Positions 28,701 to 38,039 of a stretch of 64,000 nt of DNA are shown here, piece by piece. Source of the stretch: Gillisella terrae. Lineage in GTDB: Bacteria; Pseudomonadota; Alphaproteobacteria; Rhizobiales; Rhizobiaceae. Location of the stretch: positions 1-64,000 of the forward strand of contig NZ_SSOA01000006.1 in assembly GCF_004801395.1 (NCBI RefSeq), in the 5' to 3' direction. Below the pieces are notes generated by a model. It saw nothing but the letters and a program-made list of their open reading frames with translations, was not told where the DNA came from and ran no database searches. Position numbers and translations under genes: made by a program. The first letter of the stretch is position 1. Every line of letters starts with the position of its first letter.

Positions 28701-28939
28701 TTGCGGAAGACAAGGTGCGAGAGCTTGCAGGCCGGGTCCTGCGGCTTGATCCAGCAAGCTTTGATTCCGATGTGCCGTTCAAGTCTCTGGGGCTGGACTC
28801 GCTGATGGGACTGGAGTTGCGAAACCGGCTGGAGGCCTCCTTCGGGCTGAAACTCTCACCGACGCTGCTTTGGACCTATGGCAACACCAAGGCGCTTTCG
28901 ACGGTGCTCTGCCAGCGTGTGTTCGCCGAAGCTGCGTGA
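22721..28939 (+). CDS. Type I PKS 1: KS-AT-DH-ER-KR-ACP (fully reducing, methylmalonyl-type AT)
   Basis: 2072 aa, starting 8 nt after the hydrolase stop. The KS spans residues 17-430, with the active cysteine in ETGCSSGMVAL (not the usual TACSSS) and both histidine motifs. The AT spans 540-840: GHSQG near 627 and YASH near 728 mark methylmalonyl-CoA use. DH starts near 915, with DHKVHE (glutamate where glycine is usual) and aspartate in LWDAALQS. ER spans about 1375-1690. KR is from 1720, with LLDD and Y/N in VYASGNAF, so B-type. The ACP serine is in LGLDSLMG near 2024. There is no loading module and no thioesterase, so the starter must come from outside. Confidence 0.92.
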   Translation: MKQSASSSNNARQVQPRLAVVGMSGRFPGAPSMDDLWQLMLQRRDAIRPVPAEKWDANQQLDPQKSVQAVGGFLEGVDQFDPTFFGISPREAEDMDPQQRLMLEASWTALEDGGQRPEVLAGKRIGVYVGASWHDYEILRKENGAPTTQHSIVGNALDVVSARVSYFYGFKGPSLTVETGCSSGMVALHIAAQALASGEIEGALVGGVNLVMAPDVSIGLTHFGGLSAVGRCQAFSASADGFVRGEGIVAFYLKRLDDAVADGDRIHAVIVASAVNNDGGGDSLVTPSPAGQEDLLSTIYSKAGIPLEDVLYIEAHGTGTAVGDPIEAGAIGRVLGRKRAEKGLEPIILGSVKTNIGHLEAAAGLAGLSKAIMAVEKRQVPANLHSDVLNPSIDFAALGLKVAKEPTPLPADKPFYVGVNSFGWGGTNAHIVLTQAPERKVEAAQTTDAPVLLALSGHSEAALKERARQLMDVLASGQQDLRDIAGTLAWRRGHLMRRVALVGNDAATLAADLEQWLATNDEAEFTVNGTARKSGKVAFVFPGQGSQWADMGVHLLKESPAFASTMEHCAAALKPLVDWDLIEVISGAAGTDWLDRVDIVQPVLWAMMVSLAALWREAGIVPDVVVGHSQGEVAAATVAGILSFEDAARVVSKRSSIIRGKAGRGLMLAVDLDLAGARAALEGFEDQISIAVSNGPRSTVLSGDAEAVMTLKELLDAEETFNRLIKVDYASHSHHMDEFKEELHAALTDIQPMAGDIRLVSTVDIRDMQGAELDATYWVRNLREPVMFADVMTGLFAEGVTHVIEVAPHKGLAPAIEQLAADQPDPPIALSTMLRDMGSLKDVVLFHARAYAAGLSPFGLLPKADVALPAYPWQRSRYWIGAPRRKGSGRSGLEVELLPSSKEPDAWEGVLEIGVEDNPWLVDHKVHEAVVFPGAGMMALALAAARARTGVMPAQLSAVKFMGDLTIADEPVRASLTVQDTITDGGTVTLRSLPRGSSTWTDNATARFHNRLSPTETRPFPEYLLGAEALSIEDFYSKTAARGIHYGPAFQGIRQLFQNEADVLAEIALPKVARASARPHGLHPALWDAALQSALALFPGDATVVPVAVAKVAFFTDPQEPVTEVYAHATVRNTDSDTQHYDIFLYNGDKSILASMEGIALHVLDQRHDDGEEAGRSFRLSFVPAPRQKQASPASWIIYGRDEDGADALADALTHAGGKALRVQSGPLPDKTDAAGVVYMAPCARSGIEAQKRGLFELSQLVKAAGSLPSLPQLAIVTANARTVEGDSLADAGAGLYWGFLRVLRREHPELQGIVLDIDPSAPSWADESAAELLSQTGEDQVVLRQEKRWVGRLSQTKPQEEPASTAWKTPAQPFRLVSARPGFWDGLEYRPLARTAPGKGEVEVAVKAAALNFIDVMKAMGTYPGLDEKSSRLGGECAGEVVALGEGVTEFAVGDRVVACTFGSFASHVTVDVRHARRIPAHVSDADAAALPLVMATAWYGLIDLADLEAGETVLIHSATGGLGLAAIQIARMRGAQVIATAGSEDKRQILRDMGIDHVFDSRSLDWVDAVKSVTEGRGVDVVLNSLTGAAIPLGLESLAEDGRFIEVGKKDIYGGRSINLGVFKGRISISAVDLAGLMERRPKRFARLMHDVWQAVDAGKLSVLPVMTYSFADAAEALRTMAKGNHVGKFVLTTPESVAHVAPEPLRAGRYRSDATYVLSGGLGALGLSLASHLVEHGAGAIALLGRSAPTIDASSAIEALRAKGADVRSFAVDVGDAVGLESVLHSIRTDMKPIRGVVHAAGLLDDALIVNLTPEQVERVLRPKVDGAIHLDRLTRTDPLDLFVLFSSAASLFGNAGQAVYASGNAFLDTLAEVRRLEGLPALAVQWGPFAEIGLAAKDDIRGARLEERGMGSFTAQEGWNALTRYLLEGEVQVGYVPLNLRQWFEAYPDTAAQSSWQLLLEASKSGGQATTGQDFKLHLEAAPEGERLSLAEDKVRELAGRVLRLDPASFDSDVPFKSLGLDSLMGLELRNRLEASFGLKLSPTLLWTYGNTKALSTVLCQRVFAEAA

Positions 28940-29024
28940 GCTTTCAATCTGCAAGATCACAAGCGCACCTGAGCAAAAGGGTCTCGTGATCAGACGTGCT
29001 ACCTGACCGAAAGGGATAGACGAG

Positions 29025-32000
29025 ATGGAAACCAAAACTCCTGCCACACCGCTGACGCGGGCACTCGATACGATCCGCAAACTCAAGGCGGAACTGGATG
29101 CCAAGGGCACGCATCAGCCGCTGGCCGTGATTGGCCTTGGAATGCGCTTTCCCGGCGGCATCAGCGATCTTGAGAGCTATTGGCAGGCTCTGGCAGAAGG
29201 CCGGGATCTGGTGGCCCGCATGCCCGAGGCCAGACGCGCCCGCTTTGCCGATGAATGGGAAACACTACCGCACAAAGGCGGTTTTCTGGAGGATGTCACC
29301 GGCTTTGACGCTTCGTTCTTTGGCATCAGCCCACGGGAAGCGCGCGCCCTTGACCCCCAGCACCGTCTGTTGATGGAGACCAGCTATGAGGCGCTTGACG
29401 ATGCGGGCCTGCCAGCCGATCGGCTGAAGGATCTGACCACCGGCGTGTTCATCGGCATCACCGGTCAGGACTATCGGGACTGGCAGGAAGAGGACAAGGA
29501 CGCCTATTGGGCAACGGGCAATGGCCATTGTTTCGCTGCCGGTCGCATCTCCTACACCCTTGGCCTGACGGGGCCGGCCATGGCGGTGGATACTGCCTGC
29601 TCGTCCTCTCTGGTGGCGGTGCATCTGGCGGCGCAGGCGATCCGGCGTGGCGAATGCGATCTGGCCCTGGCTGGCGGTGTCAACCTCATCCTGTCACCAA
29701 GGTCAACGCGGCTGGTGCGCGAAACGCGGTCACTGTCACCGGATGGCTTGTGCAAGTCGTTTGACGCGCGCGCCAATGGGTTCACGCGCGGTGAAGGCGG
29801 TGGCATGCTGGTGCTGAAGCGGCTGGATCAGGCCATAAACGACGGCGACCGGGTGCTGGCTGTTTTGCACGGCTCGGCCATCAATCAGGATGGCCGCTCA
29901 AGCGGCTTTACGGCCCCGAATGTTCTTGCCCAAGCCAATTTGCTGGAAGCGGCCATTGCCGATGCACGGTTGACGGCTGCCGATATTGGCTATCTTGAAA
30001 CCCACGGCACTGGCACATCCCTTGGTGATCCCATCGAGATGGAGGCCATCATCGCCGCCCTCGCCAGCAAAAACGGTGGTGCGCCCTTGCACATCGGGGC
30101 CGTCAAGAGCAATATCGGCCATCTTGAGGCGGCCGCAGGGGTTGCAGGCTTGATCAAGGCCATCGCCTGTCTGCGTCACGGTGCGGTTGCGCCCATCGTG
30201 CATTTCGAAACGCTGAACCCTCGCATTGACATATCCGGCACGGGTCTTGATTTCCCCAAAACCGTTACCCCCTGGGGTGCGGCCGGGCGCTATGCGGGTG
30301 TCAGTTCGTTCGGCATGAGCGGCACCAATGCCCATATTATTCTTGGTCCTGCTGAGGCGGTGCCGCCTATTGCAACCGCGGTTGCCGGTTTTGAGGTATC
30401 TGCCCGGAGCCAGGAACAGCTTCAGACGCTGGCAAAAGCCTATCATGCAAGTCTCGAAGAGCTCAATGACGGCGCTTATCCCGCTTTTGCCTATACGGTG
30501 CATTTTGGCAGAGCCCGCCAGCCTGAGCGGGTGTTCATCAAGGCTGAAACCCGCGCCCAGGCGCTGGAGGCTTTATCGCTGCTGGCGGAGGGAAAAAGCA
30601 GCACGGCCATTGTGTCCGGTGCTGATCTAGCAGCATGGGATGCAGGAACTCTCCCACGACAGGTTGTCAGTCTGCCAAGCTATCCGTTTGAGCGGCAGAG
30701 GTATGAGCCCGAGAGAGCCGCCAAGGCGGATGCAGAGCAACCACTTGCAGTGCCTGCCGTCGCTCAGGAAACACCTGCGGCCAAGGCACCCGCTTTGCAC
30801 GTTATCGACTGGCAGCCTGCGGATATGAAGGTTTCCAACACAGCGTCCACTGTCGTTCTGGCAGGCGATGATGAGACCGCGCTGGCACCGCTGGCCTTGG
30901 CTGCCAATGGGGCTGGCCGACAGGTGGTGCGCCTTGCCAGTGCGTCACTGCCAAAAGACAATCAGGGTTGGGTTGATGCTCTATCGGGTCTTGATGCCCC
31001 CGTGCTTTTGCTGGGCCTGAACCCCAGCGCTCTGCCGAGTGCGCTGGATCAAACCGACATTGCCGCCGATGGAGCGGCCCTGTGCGTCCGTGTTGTGGAA
31101 GCGCTGCGCGCAGCCGATAAGGCGAATGGAAGGGTGTTTGTGCTGACAAAGGCGCAGCATGTCGTGGCAGACGGTGATCAGGTGATTGCCTCCCATCATG
31201 CGCTGCTGCACGGCTTGGCACCTGTGCTGGGTCTGGAATATCCCAAGGCTTGGGGCGGGGTGATTGATCTTGCCTCTGAAACGCTTTCTACGGCTGATGC
31301 CACCACCACGCTTTCCATCGCCCTGTCGGACGGATCAGAAGACGTGACGGCTGTTCGTCAAGGCAAAGCCTTTGCGGCGCGTCTGGCTGCTGTTGCTGCC
31401 AATTATCGCCCTACTCTGTCGGTGCGTGCGGATGCGACCTATCTTTTGAGCGGTGGACTTGGCGCGATTGGCCGGGAAATGGCGCTGCATCTTGCTGATC
31501 TGGGCGCAAAGCAATTGCTGTTTACCGGCCGCACGCCTGAGGCTGGGCTGTCGCCGGAGGCGCGGGCCAGTCTTGTGGCGCTGGCCAGCAAGGGCGTTGA
31601 TGCGCGCTACATTGCTGTTGATTGTGATCAGGGCGAGGATTTGAAGATTGCGGTTTCCGCTGCCCTCGCATCCGGCTTGCCGCCGCTGGGCGGGATTATC
31701 CATGCCGCAGGCAGCCTTGCACCGTGTGCGGTGGAAACTCTTGATCGTGCCGGATTTGAAGCGGCCCTGCGCGGCAAATATTCCGGTGGCTGGTGGCTGC
31801 ATCTGTTGGCCCGTCAACACAAGCCCGACTTCTTCATCTCCCTCTCGTCGGTGACGGCCATTTGGGGCACGGAGGGCTATGCGGCCTATGGTGCCGCCAA
31901 TAGCGGGCTGATGGCAACAATTGCCGCCGAGCAAGCCGCTGGCCGCGCCGCAGCCGCCATTGCCTATGGCCCCTGGGCGCTGGATGGCATGGCCGACGCC

Positions 32001-35000
32001 GCCTCGCGCAGCAATTTTGAACGGTTAGGGGTGTCCGCACTCAGCCCCGCCGCAGGCGTTGCCGCGCTGACGGCCCATGCTCCGAAGGGCGCAAGCGCAC
32101 TCATTGCCTGTGACGTCAATTGGAAGCGGTTCAGCGACGTGGTTGGTGCCCGTCGCAAGCGCGGCCTTTTCGCCAATCTTGGGGGCGCTGTACAAGACGA
32201 ACCATTAAAAACCAGCGGTGACACCTCGGTGGCTTCCACCATCCTCGCCTTGCCGCAGCGGGCAAGAGCCGGGGCTATCCGCGAAAAACTGCGCACCATT
32301 GTGGCGACGATTTTGGGGTTCACCGATAGCAAGGCGGTGCAAAATGAGGTCGGTCTGTTCGATCTTGGCCTCGATTCAATCATGGCGGTGGATCTGGCAG
32401 GTGAAGTGAGCGCCACTTTCGGCGTCGAGGTTTCCGCCGCGGCTATCCTTGACAATGCTTCTGTTACAGCTCTCGCCGCCTTCGTATCTGATCTGCTGAT
32501 CGGTGCATCGACGAGCACCAGCAGCACAATCTCTGAGCCAATCCAGCCCCCAGCGCTTCCTGAGTTGGTTGCCGTGTCGGACGCCGCACCACTTGCGCCA
32601 CCACAGCCGAAGATCGAGCACAGTCCTTCCCGGCCGACAGGCGAAGCCTCCTCAGAGCCAATTGCCATCATCGGCATGGCGGGGCGTTTTCCGGGAGCCG
32701 ATACGCTCGACGAATTCTGGCAAGTTCTGAAGGAAGGGCGCGATACGGTTGGGCGTGTGCCAGCGGAACGTTTCGACATCGCAGCTCTGCATGATGCCGA
32801 TCCGTTGTCGCGTGGAAAAATTACCACGGATCAGGGTGGCTTCCTCTCGGATCTTTCGCGTTTTGATGCGCAGTTCTTCAATATGCCAGCGCGTGAGGCC
32901 GAGAGCCTCGATCCGCAGCAACGCCTCTTGCTGGAGACCGTCTGGCATGCACTGGAACACGCCAATATCAATCCGCGAAGCCTGAAAGGAACGGCAACCG
33001 GCGTGTTCCTGGGCGTTTCGAACTCCGATTACGCGCGGCTTCTGGAAGACGGCGGGCTGGATGAGCTGGATGCTTATTTCGGCACAGGCACCGCTCTCAA
33101 CGCCAATGCAGGCCGGATTTCCTACATCCTTGGTCTCAATGGCCCAGCTCTTGCAGTGGATACGGCCTGCTCGTCGTCGCTGGTGGCTTTGCATCTTGCG
33201 GTGCGGTCTCTGCGCAGCGGTGAGAGCAATTGTGTTCTCGCAGGTGGTGTGAATGTCATCACTGCGGCCTCCTGCTCGGTGGCGGTCAGCCGCGCGCACA
33301 TGCTCTCACCAGAGGGACGTTGCAAGACGTTTTCGGCCGATGCAAACGGCTTTGTGCGGGCTGAAGGTGTCGGCATGTTGGTGCTGAAACGCCTGTCGGA
33401 TGCCAAGCGCGACGGCGATCAGGTGCTTGCCGTGGTGCGCGGCACGGCTGTGAACCATGATGGTGCCTCGTCTGGTTTGACCGTGCCAAGCGGAAAAGCC
33501 CAGCAGGCGGTGATTGCCACGGCGCTGGCGGATGCAGGGCTTGCACCTGCACGGGTCAGTTATCTTGAAGCCCATGGCACAGGAACATCTCTGGGTGATC
33601 CGATTGAAGTGGATGCCGCCTATGCGGTTCTGAGCGAAGGCCGGGCGGCAGATCAGCCGCTGCGCCTTGGATCGGTCAAGAGCAATATCGGCCATGGTGA
33701 ATCGGCATCCGGCATGGCATCGGTGATCAAAACGGTGCTTGCCCTGCGCAACAAGGCCTTGCCAGCCAGCCTGCACAGCGAGGTGCTCAATCCGCATATC
33801 CGCTGGTCTGATCGGCATCTCGATGTTGTGCGTGCCTTTACGCCTTGGGACAGCAAGGAAACCCGCGTAGCCGGTGTTTCAGGTTTTGGCTTCAGCGGCA
33901 CCAATGCCCATGTGCTGCTGGAGGAGTATCGCGATGTTGACGCCCTCCCAAGGCTTGCCGCAAAAGGCCCCTATCTGCTGCCGCTCTCAGCCCCCGATGG
34001 GGCGGGCGTGGACCGTCTGACAAAAGTCTGGGCCACGGCTCTCAAGGATGCCAATGATGATACGGCTGCATCGCTGGTGGCCACGGCGGGTTCCGGTCGC
34101 GCGCATTTTTCGCAGCGTCGTGCGATCTTTGGCAAAACCCGTGAGGAGCTGATCACCGCTTTGCAACAGCCAAAGGCCGCCGTGCAAGGCAGTGAAGACC
34201 CAAAGATTGCCTTTTTGTTTTCCGGTCAGGGTAGTCAGTATTTTGGCATGGGGCGGGAGCTTTATGAAAGCGAACCCGTCTTCCGGGCCGTGATTGATGA
34301 TTGCGACCGCATCCTTGCGCCGCATTTTTCCGGACGGTCTTTGCGCGAGTTTATCCTGTTTGGGGCCGATAAGGAGGCGATCAACCAGACATGGATCACC
34401 CAGCCAGCCATGGTGGCGCTTGAACTGGCTTTGGCCGAACTCTGGACATCCTATGGGGTCAATGCGTCGATTGTGCTCGGCCATAGCGTTGGTGAGATTT
34501 CGGCTGCCATTTATGCGGGGGTTATGGACCGCGCATCAGGGCTTGCGCTGATTGCCACCCGTGCCCGCTTGATGCAAAGCGCCGAGAAAGGCGCAATGCT
34601 GGCGGTGGCCGCGCCGGTGGACGTTGTTGAGACGTTCATCACCGGCACCACGCTTGATATTGCCGTGATCAACGGGCCTGAGGCAACGGTTGTGGCTGGC
34701 CGACAAGACGAGATCGATGCGCTTGCCGAGCGGCTGAAGGCCGAAAAAGTCATCGCCAGACCACTCACGGTCTCCCACGCTTTCCACTCCCGCATGATGG
34801 AGCCGATCCTCAACGATCTTGAAGCGCGCATTTCTGGCTTTGTTTATCGTGCGCCAGAGGTGCCAATCATCTCGAATGTCACGGGCAAACTCGCAGGCGC
34901 TGGAGATTACACCGCAGCCTATTGGTGCCGCCATGTGCGTCAGGCCGTGCGCTTCCATGATGGTTTGAAGACGCTCGCCGACTTCGGGGTCGATCTCTGC

Positions 35001-37916
35001 CTGGAAATCGGACCGGACAAGACCCTTGCGCATCTGACAACGGCGGCTGGTCTTGCGCCTGCCCGTGGTGCGACCCACTCCCTGAAACGCGGCGTGAGTG
35101 ATCGTCAGACGCTGCTTGCCGCCGTAAAGACAGTGTATGAAGCCGGGCAGGAGTTGAATTTCAAAGCGGTCAACGCCTATCTCTATGCGTCCCCGGCCTC
35201 CGCACCACTCTATCCGTTTGCAGAGACCCGTTACTGGACAAAAGTTCGGGCAAAATCACAGGCTGTGGCTGTCGGGCCACGCCGCCATTGGGGTCGTGAG
35301 GTGCGCTCACCAGCCATTCAGGGCCGCATGTTCAGCTTTGAGCGCGATAGCCATTTCCCGGCTTACCTGACCGATCACCGTCTCTATGGCACGGTTGTCA
35401 CGCCCGTGGCCTCGCATCTGGGCACAGTGTTTTCAGCCCTCGCATCGGGTGGCAAACAGGTGGTGATTGAAGACATGGTTTGCCCGCGGGCGCTGGTCAT
35501 TCTGGATGGTGAGCAATATGAGACGCAGATCATTATTGGGAACGGCGCAGGCAAACAGATTTCGGTTGAGAGCCTGATTGATCCGGCCCATGGTGTCTGG
35601 CAGGAACATCTGATTGGCCGTCTTGCCGACAGCGCACCGCGTGAGGGCCTGCCTGTGGACCGCGCCGCTTTCATTGCCAAGGCCGAACGCCATATTTCCG
35701 GCGATGATTTCTATGCCCACTTCCGGTCTTTGGGCTATACGCTTGGCCCATCGTTTCGCTGGATTGCGGATGTATGGATCAGCGGTGAGGAAGCGGTTGT
35801 GCGCTATGCCCAACCGGACTTGCCGGATCAGCGCAACGAATATGAAATCTATCCGGGCCTGATTGATAGTCTGTTTCAGTCCATCGCAGGCTTCATGGTC
35901 GATGATGACGGCGAAGAAGCGCCATCACTCGCCATTCCATTTGCAGCACAACGATTGTCCTTTCATCGGGCAGCGCCCGAGGGCAGTGAGCTGTGGGGCT
36001 TCGTGCGGGTTGCCAAGGCCGAGCCGCTGCCGAATGGTCGCTTGCGCGTCGAGACGGCTGATCTCCATCTCTTTGATGAGACCGGGCAATCCTACCTCGC
36101 GGTGGATGAGTTCCGGGTGCGTCATGCGCCGCGGGAATTGCTGCAACGCAGCCTGAAGCGTGGTGTTGATCATGCCTATCAATTTGTCTGGAAAAAGCAC
36201 GATCTGATCACCAATGAGCCGAGGTCGCAAGCGGTGCAGCGTCTTGCCGTGCTTGGTACGCTGGATGGTGTTGTCGGCCTTGCCGACACACTTACGGCGA
36301 GGGGTGTCGCGCTTGCTGCTGGTTTGGAAACCGCAGAACGGATTGTGGATCTGCGTTTTGCCGCTCTCACCTCGGCCTCGGCTGAGGATGCAGAGCGCGC
36401 CGTGGTGATGCTGGCTGACAGCATCAAATCTGCTCCGCGCGACACACCTTATGTTGTCGTCGTTGATGGAGATACAAAAGCATCACCTCTGCGTCAGGCT
36501 TTGTGGGGCATGTTGACAGCGCTTGAGGCAGAGGCGGCAGACCGTCGCTTGGTCCGCATCGCGTTTGCGCCGGGAGCAAATGTCGATCAGCTTGTGTCCG
36601 TCATTGTTGGAGACATTGTGGAAACCCGCCTGTCTGTTGATGGCGATGGTTTGCAAGTGGCCCGCCTGGCACCCATTGAGGAGCAGGCTCCGGTCTGGCA
36701 GTTGAACGGCAGTGTGTTGATTACCGGCGGTCTTGGCGCGCTGGGCCTGAGCGTGGCTGCTATTGCGGCACGCAATGGTGCAAAGGGAATTGTTCTGATG
36801 GGACGTTCCCAGCCAGATGAGGTCACGCGCCGGGTGATCAGGGAACTGGAGGCGGATGGAACGCCTGTGGTGACAATTGCAGGCGACATTACCAATCCAG
36901 TTGATTGCACCCGCGCCATCGATGCCGCCCGTGTTATCGCGCCGCTGGAAAGTATTTTCCATTTGGCAGGCGTCACCGATGATCAGGCGTTTGAGCGAAT
37001 TACCCCGCAATCTTTCGCCCATGTCTTCGCAGCAAAGGTCAAGGGTGCCGATGTGCTGCTCAAAGCCGCAGAAGGCGAGGCAGCGGCCAAAATTGTCTTC
37101 TTCTCATCGGTTTCCGCAAGTTTGGGCTCGGCAGGACAGGCAAGCTATGCAGCCGCCAACGGCTATCTTGATGGTTTGGCCCAAAGCCTTCGGGCGCGTG
37201 GTGTGAATGCCACAAGCATTGCCTGGGGGCCATGGGTTCCGACGGCAAAAGGCGGGCTTGCGGCAGCAGGGGCGGCGGCGAGGGCCGCAGAACGGCTCGG
37301 TGTGCACAGTCTGTGTGATGCTGAGGCCGAGCCGCTTCTGGCAATGGCGGCGTCAGGCCAACAAACGCATATCGTTGCGGTATCCGCCAATTTTCAGGCT
37401 TTTGCAGCCCATATTGGCGCTCATCCGCGATCGGCCATCGTCGAAATGCTGGCGGGTGGAGCATCGGGGCAGGGTGCGGGCATTGTTGCACCAACAAAGC
37501 CAAAAGGCTGGCTGGTACAGGAGCTTTCTGGTCTCGAGGCGGATGAGCGGGCCGAGCGGCTACGGGATGTGTTGATTGAGGTGATTGGTGACGCCATCGG
37601 TGATCACGGTGCTGTCACGGATGATGTCGGATTTGCAGATATTGGCCTCGATTCCATCATGGCCATCGACCTGCGGGCGCGCTTGGCTCAGGCACTGGCT
37701 GCTGATTTGCCAGCAACAATTGCCATTGATTATCCCAACCTGCCAGCGCTGACCGGCTTCCTGTTGCAATTGCTGCCAAGGGTCGCTGCCAGCGCTTTGG
37801 ATCGGCCAAAGCCAGTTGCCGCTCCTTTAGAGCGCCCGGTGCCGCAACCAGAACCATCGGAACTGTCGCTTGAAGATCTTTTGCGGGCAGTGAGGGATGA
37901 TCTGGCAAATTTCTGA
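29025..37916 (+). CDS. Type I PKS 2: KS-(no AT)-KR-ACP-KS-AT-DH-KR-ACP
   Basis: 2963 aa. An N-terminal docking helix is followed by KS1 (31-440, TACSSS). AT is missing: the KS-AT linker runs directly to the post-AT linker LPSYPFERQRY near 550. KR1 starts near 803; a tryptophan eight residues before the catalytic tyrosine and no LDD suggest A-type. ACP1 has GLDSIM near 1115. KS2 is 1210-1630. The AT is 1725-2010, with GHSVG and HAFH, the malonyl signature. DH starts near 2110 with DHRLYGTVVTP and aspartate in YPGLIDSLFQ. KR2 starts near 2565, B-like with VTDD. ACP2 has GLDSIM near 2874. Confidence 0.92.
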   Translation: METKTPATPLTRALDTIRKLKAELDAKGTHQPLAVIGLGMRFPGGISDLESYWQALAEGRDLVARMPEARRARFADEWETLPHKGGFLEDVTGFDASFFGISPREARALDPQHRLLMETSYEALDDAGLPADRLKDLTTGVFIGITGQDYRDWQEEDKDAYWATGNGHCFAAGRISYTLGLTGPAMAVDTACSSSLVAVHLAAQAIRRGECDLALAGGVNLILSPRSTRLVRETRSLSPDGLCKSFDARANGFTRGEGGGMLVLKRLDQAINDGDRVLAVLHGSAINQDGRSSGFTAPNVLAQANLLEAAIADARLTAADIGYLETHGTGTSLGDPIEMEAIIAALASKNGGAPLHIGAVKSNIGHLEAAAGVAGLIKAIACLRHGAVAPIVHFETLNPRIDISGTGLDFPKTVTPWGAAGRYAGVSSFGMSGTNAHIILGPAEAVPPIATAVAGFEVSARSQEQLQTLAKAYHASLEELNDGAYPAFAYTVHFGRARQPERVFIKAETRAQALEALSLLAEGKSSTAIVSGADLAAWDAGTLPRQVVSLPSYPFERQRYEPERAAKADAEQPLAVPAVAQETPAAKAPALHVIDWQPADMKVSNTASTVVLAGDDETALAPLALAANGAGRQVVRLASASLPKDNQGWVDALSGLDAPVLLLGLNPSALPSALDQTDIAADGAALCVRVVEALRAADKANGRVFVLTKAQHVVADGDQVIASHHALLHGLAPVLGLEYPKAWGGVIDLASETLSTADATTTLSIALSDGSEDVTAVRQGKAFAARLAAVAANYRPTLSVRADATYLLSGGLGAIGREMALHLADLGAKQLLFTGRTPEAGLSPEARASLVALASKGVDARYIAVDCDQGEDLKIAVSAALASGLPPLGGIIHAAGSLAPCAVETLDRAGFEAALRGKYSGGWWLHLLARQHKPDFFISLSSVTAIWGTEGYAAYGAANSGLMATIAAEQAAGRAAAAIAYGPWALDGMADAASRSNFERLGVSALSPAAGVAALTAHAPKGASALIACDVNWKRFSDVVGARRKRGLFANLGGAVQDEPLKTSGDTSVASTILALPQRARAGAIREKLRTIVATILGFTDSKAVQNEVGLFDLGLDSIMAVDLAGEVSATFGVEVSAAAILDNASVTALAAFVSDLLIGASTSTSSTISEPIQPPALPELVAVSDAAPLAPPQPKIEHSPSRPTGEASSEPIAIIGMAGRFPGADTLDEFWQVLKEGRDTVGRVPAERFDIAALHDADPLSRGKITTDQGGFLSDLSRFDAQFFNMPAREAESLDPQQRLLLETVWHALEHANINPRSLKGTATGVFLGVSNSDYARLLEDGGLDELDAYFGTGTALNANAGRISYILGLNGPALAVDTACSSSLVALHLAVRSLRSGESNCVLAGGVNVITAASCSVAVSRAHMLSPEGRCKTFSADANGFVRAEGVGMLVLKRLSDAKRDGDQVLAVVRGTAVNHDGASSGLTVPSGKAQQAVIATALADAGLAPARVSYLEAHGTGTSLGDPIEVDAAYAVLSEGRAADQPLRLGSVKSNIGHGESASGMASVIKTVLALRNKALPASLHSEVLNPHIRWSDRHLDVVRAFTPWDSKETRVAGVSGFGFSGTNAHVLLEEYRDVDALPRLAAKGPYLLPLSAPDGAGVDRLTKVWATALKDANDDTAASLVATAGSGRAHFSQRRAIFGKTREELITALQQPKAAVQGSEDPKIAFLFSGQGSQYFGMGRELYESEPVFRAVIDDCDRILAPHFSGRSLREFILFGADKEAINQTWITQPAMVALELALAELWTSYGVNASIVLGHSVGEISAAIYAGVMDRASGLALIATRARLMQSAEKGAMLAVAAPVDVVETFITGTTLDIAVINGPEATVVAGRQDEIDALAERLKAEKVIARPLTVSHAFHSRMMEPILNDLEARISGFVYRAPEVPIISNVTGKLAGAGDYTAAYWCRHVRQAVRFHDGLKTLADFGVDLCLEIGPDKTLAHLTTAAGLAPARGATHSLKRGVSDRQTLLAAVKTVYEAGQELNFKAVNAYLYASPASAPLYPFAETRYWTKVRAKSQAVAVGPRRHWGREVRSPAIQGRMFSFERDSHFPAYLTDHRLYGTVVTPVASHLGTVFSALASGGKQVVIEDMVCPRALVILDGEQYETQIIIGNGAGKQISVESLIDPAHGVWQEHLIGRLADSAPREGLPVDRAAFIAKAERHISGDDFYAHFRSLGYTLGPSFRWIADVWISGEEAVVRYAQPDLPDQRNEYEIYPGLIDSLFQSIAGFMVDDDGEEAPSLAIPFAAQRLSFHRAAPEGSELWGFVRVAKAEPLPNGRLRVETADLHLFDETGQSYLAVDEFRVRHAPRELLQRSLKRGVDHAYQFVWKKHDLITNEPRSQAVQRLAVLGTLDGVVGLADTLTARGVALAAGLETAERIVDLRFAALTSASAEDAERAVVMLADSIKSAPRDTPYVVVVDGDTKASPLRQALWGMLTALEAEAADRRLVRIAFAPGANVDQLVSVIVGDIVETRLSVDGDGLQVARLAPIEEQAPVWQLNGSVLITGGLGALGLSVAAIAARNGAKGIVLMGRSQPDEVTRRVIRELEADGTPVVTIAGDITNPVDCTRAIDAARVIAPLESIFHLAGVTDDQAFERITPQSFAHVFAAKVKGADVLLKAAEGEAAAKIVFFSSVSASLGSAGQASYAAANGYLDGLAQSLRARGVNATSIAWGPWVPTAKGGLAAAGAAARAAERLGVHSLCDAEAEPLLAMAASGQQTHIVAVSANFQAFAAHIGAHPRSAIVEMLAGGASGQGAGIVAPTKPKGWLVQELSGLEADERAERLRDVLIEVIGDAIGDHGAVTDDVGFADIGLDSIMAIDLRARLAQALAADLPATIAIDYPNLPALTGFLLQLLPRVAASALDRPKPVAAPLERPVPQPEPSELSLEDLLRAVRDDLANF

Positions 37917-37918
37917 CA

Positions 37919-37954
37919 TTTGAGCGGGAAAGCTGCCCTGCTTTCCCGCTCAAA
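37919..37954. promoter_or_regulatory. Strong hairpin between PKS 2 and PKS 3
   Basis: Perfect 15-bp arms TTTGAGCGGGAAAGC / GCTTTCCCGCTCAAA with a six-base loop, beginning 3 nt after the PKS 2 stop. No T tract follows on the plus strand (CACACAAAAAG), so it is less a terminator than a transcript-stabilising, processing or partial attenuation structure inside the operon. Confidence 0.75.
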
Positions 37955-38039
37955 CACACAAAAAGACATTGTTTCATCACGTCGGCGCCGTGGATTCCCA
38001 AGGTCACCGTGCCAGCATCTTTGCAGGAAAGTTATCGCC

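Noticed and set aside
37919-37954. A true intrinsic terminator splitting the PKS operon
   Set aside because: No T tract follows the stem, and the downstream genes have overlapping starts and the same pathway.
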